Origin: Planctomycetota bacterium
Lineage (GTDB): Bacteria > Planctomycetota > Planctomycetia > Pirellulales > Lacipirellulaceae
Assembly: GCA_022615465.1 (NCBI GenBank)
Contig: JAKEGR010000307.1
Location: forward strand, 1 to 13,489
Length of the DNA: 13,489 nt
Direction of reading: 5' to 3'
Part shown: piece by piece, positions 12,110-13,489 of the stretch
How the letters are laid out: each line of letters starts with the position of its first letter
Numbering within the stretch: the stretch's first letter is position 1
Program-made: the position numbers and the translations under genes
The notes under the pieces: model-generated
Seen by the model: only the letters and a program-made list of their open reading frames with translations
Database searches by the model: none
Told to the model about the DNA's origin: nothing

Positions 12110-13360
12110 CTATTCTCGCTGCCTTGTGGCGTCGGCTTCTTGGAGACGCCGGTTTGCTTTCGTCAGTTCTTCGAGCAAGTAACTACGCTTGTTCGTGGGG
12201 GTGACGTTGATCGAATTATCCTGAGCTGCGAGGTCGTAGACCCACAGGGCAGCCAGCGGGACGCCCGTGGACTCCACGGCGGAAATCATTTCCAGGCATT
12301 CGCTTCGGGCTTTTTCCGCCCCGCCGTCCTGTTCCGAGTCCATTGCGCCGAACTCGCCGACGAAAATCGCCTGGCCATTCTTGGCCGCCGCCGCAAGGCA
12401 CACGGTGATCGTTTCGGCATACGTCGCGTCGTTGCGTCCGAAGCGATCCTTGTCCATGGGATAGATATGCACGGAGACGAGGTCGGCAGTCGCCGGATTG
12501 ACTTCGATCAGGTTTGCGGCAAGCTGTTCGGGATTGTCGTGCGTCCAACTTCTTTCGTTGTGCAGGTGGAGGGCCGCCGGCCGGGGCAGGCTGTGGCCCG
12601 GGCTGATTGGCCGCTTGGTGTCGACCTTGCGGACTTCTTGGGCGAATTCCCGGAAGGCCGCGACCACCATTTCCTGAGTCAGATCATCTTCGGCGGTGCG
12701 CTCTTTGCGCGTACCGAGGTCGAGGTGAACCCACGGCCGGAGGTCCGCCGCGTTCGACAGGTCGCACTCGAGGCTGAACTCGTTGCCGAACTCCCACGCC
12801 CAGATCGCAGGCGAATTCACATAGCGCGTCACCACGTCCCGGACGTATTGCCGCATGAACGCGATGGTCTTGCTGTCTGGATTGCCCCATTGATTGCGAG
12901 GTTCGTCCACGAGGTCCGGTATGCCCGCCGTCCACCAAAAGAGGCTCGGAATGAGTCCGATCCCCTTCTCCTCGGCAGCCTTGACAAAAGCGTCCATGAT
13001 TGCAAAGTAGGCCGCCTTGTCGTCTTGATACATCTTCCAGTTCTTGGCCGAGAACCCGCCACCCATGAACCGAATAAACGGAATCCCACGCTTGGACAAC
13101 TCGTCGAATCCCTCGCGGTAACTCGTATCATTCGGATTCTCCACCGTCCGATAAAACGCATTGAAGTAGTTGATCCCGATGGCCCGGTAAGGCTTTCCGC
13201 CCTTGAGAATCGTCCCGTTGGGCCCCACGGTGATTGGCGGGTCAATGGGCGGCTCGGCAACGCACGGGCCGCGTAGAAAGAGCATGGCTAGCAGCGGAAG
13301 GAGGAACACGCCCCGGCCGCTCGAAACCTGATGTCTGCCGTCTTCCTCGCGCTTCATCAT
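12110..13360 (-). CDS. Secreted GH5-family glycoside hydrolase (cellulase/mannanase-like)
   Basis: 416 residues from the ATG at 13360, chosen because GGAGGT lies seven bases upstream; upstream in-frame codons to 13447 are not needed. A signal peptide is visible: basic start, hydrophobic GVFLLPLLAMLFL, likely cut after PCVA (about residue 35). The (β/α)8-barrel follows: AIGINYFNAFYR, FIRFMGGGFS, LIPSLFWW, then the acid/base glutamate in WEFGNE (E194), VSVHIYP, and the nucleophile glutamate in FVGEFGA (E336), then LWVYD with the substrate-stacking tryptophan. All core catalytic residues of GH5 (clan A) are present. It would hydrolyse β-linked glycans outside the cytoplasmic membrane. Substrate (β-mannan, β-glucan or other) cannot be fixed from the sequence. 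No carbohydrate-binding module or anchor is attached. Confidence 0.86.
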   Translation of the reverse strand: MMKREEDGRHQVSSGRGVFLLPLLAMLFLRGPCVAEPPIDPPITVGPNGTILKGGKPYRAIGINYFNAFYRTVENPNDTSYREGFDELSKRGIPFIRFMGGGFSAKNWKMYQDDKAAYFAIMDAFVKAAEEKGIGLIPSLFWWTAGIPDLVDEPRNQWGNPDSKTIAFMRQYVRDVVTRYVNSPAIWAWEFGNEFSLECDLSNAADLRPWVHLDLGTRKERTAEDDLTQEMVVAAFREFAQEVRKVDTKRPISPGHSLPRPAALHLHNERSWTHDNPEQLAANLIEVNPATADLVSVHIYPMDKDRFGRNDATYAETITVCLAAAAKNGQAIFVGEFGAMDSEQDGGAEKARSECLEMISAVESTGVPLAALWVYDLAAQDNSINVTPTNKRSYLLEELTKANRRLQEADATRQRE

Positions 13361-13366
13361 CTGGTT

Positions 13367-13372
13367 CACCTC
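13367..13372 (-). promoter_or_regulatory. Strong Shine–Dalgarno of the GH5 gene
   Basis: On the minus strand GGAGGT stands seven bases before the tandem ATGATG at 13360–13355. It decides the start and gives the expected signal peptide position. It is the strongest ribosome binding site in the window. Confidence 0.75.
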
Positions 13373-13389
13373 CGCGATCAACCTGCATG

Positions 13390-13412
13390 ACATCCGCGCG
13401 CCGCGCGGATGT
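13390..13412. promoter_or_regulatory. Ten-base-pair GC-rich hairpin in the GH5 leader
   Basis: ACATCCGCGC-GCC-GCGCGGATGT forms perfect ten-base arms around a three-base loop. It lies between the candidate −10 (TATAGT at 13429–13424) and the ribosome binding site, so it would form at the very 5' end of the mRNA. It could protect the message or act as a regulatory site; it lacks a following U-run and is not a typical terminator. Confidence 0.5.
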
Positions 13413-13415
13413 TGT

Positions 13416-13425
13416 GTACCGGTAC
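13416..13425. promoter_or_regulatory. Palindrome at the predicted GH5 transcription start
   Basis: GTACCGGTAC is a perfect ten-base palindrome overlapping the downstream edge of the TATAGT −10-like box (13424–13429 minus strand). It is placed where a repressor would block initiation. There is no acceptable −35 box at normal spacing (TTGACC is only 12 bases away), so the promoter itself is uncertain. Confidence 0.3.
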
Positions 13426-13456
13426 TATACGATCCCGGAGGGGTCAAAGCTATTGG

Positions 13457-13485
13457 CCGGTGGTTGAGCGCAGCGATACCACCGG
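13457..13485. repeat. Imperfect inverted repeat at the right edge, probable dispersed repeat
   Basis: CCGGTGGT and ACCACCGG (eight-base arms) flank thirteen bases reading TGAGCGCAGCGAT. Short palindromic units with this core seem to recur in planctomycete intergenic DNA, from memory and unverified. It may continue past the window. Confidence 0.35.
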
Positions 13486-13489
13486 TTAC

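Noticed and set aside
12140..13276. Plus-strand open frame of 378 codons
   Set aside because: Antisense to the GH5 gene, which has a clear signal peptide, ribosome binding site and both catalytic glutamates; the plus frame has no recognisable fold.
13424..13447. TTGACC plus TATAGT on the minus strand as a full GH5 promoter
   Set aside because: The spacer is only 12 bases, too short for a sigma-70 promoter; only the −10-like box was kept as tentative.

Overview
The window looks like a high-GC bacterial chromosome, most probably a planctomycete of the Pirellulales kind. That placement is an inference. It rests on a BRCT–MerR–TPR regulator, an NDP-forming acyl-CoA synthetase fused to a GNAT acetyltransferase, a RAYT-type transposase relic, and short dispersed GC-rich repeats. 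No rRNA, tRNA or CRISPR array was seen.

Left block (1–4273, plus strand): a phage DNA-packaging cassette. It opens with the 3' part of an ABC-ATPase–GNAT fusion gene that runs off the left edge. Then come a small terminase-like protein, the large terminase and a portal protein. Stop and start codons overlap at the first two junctions and nearly touch at the third, so the genes read as one coupled operon. No head protease, capsid or tail gene follows. The cassette is therefore a remnant or a minimal element, not a whole prophage.

Scar block (4135–5277): the last 144 bp of the portal gene are repeated at 4936–5079, at 136/144 identity. Between the copies sits a minus-strand, more AT-rich DUF4160–DUF2442 gene pair with its own promoter. 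Directly after the second copy is the broken end of another toxin–antitoxin pair: the C-terminus of an antitoxin overlapping the N-terminus of a RelE/ParE-type toxin.

Middle (5278–9134): a minus-strand 895-residue acyl-CoA synthetase/GNAT protein of the Pat type; about 450 bp with no recognisable gene; a plus-strand DUF433–DUF5615 (VapBC-like) pair with a well-formed promoter, a palindrome in the promoter spacer and a probably leaderless transcript; and a frameshifted N-terminal scrap of a REP-associated tyrosine transposase.

Right block (9160–13489, minus strand): a polytopic membrane protein lies 18 bp downstream of a BRCT–MerR–TPR protein, forming a two-gene operon. Beyond it is a secreted GH5-family glycoside hydrolase with a strong ribosome binding site and a structured upstream region.

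Overall this is ordinary chromosome (metabolic sensor enzyme, cell-envelope or regulatory operon, secreted hydrolase) interrupted by a decaying phage packaging cassette and by three toxin–antitoxin-like modules in different states of integrity.
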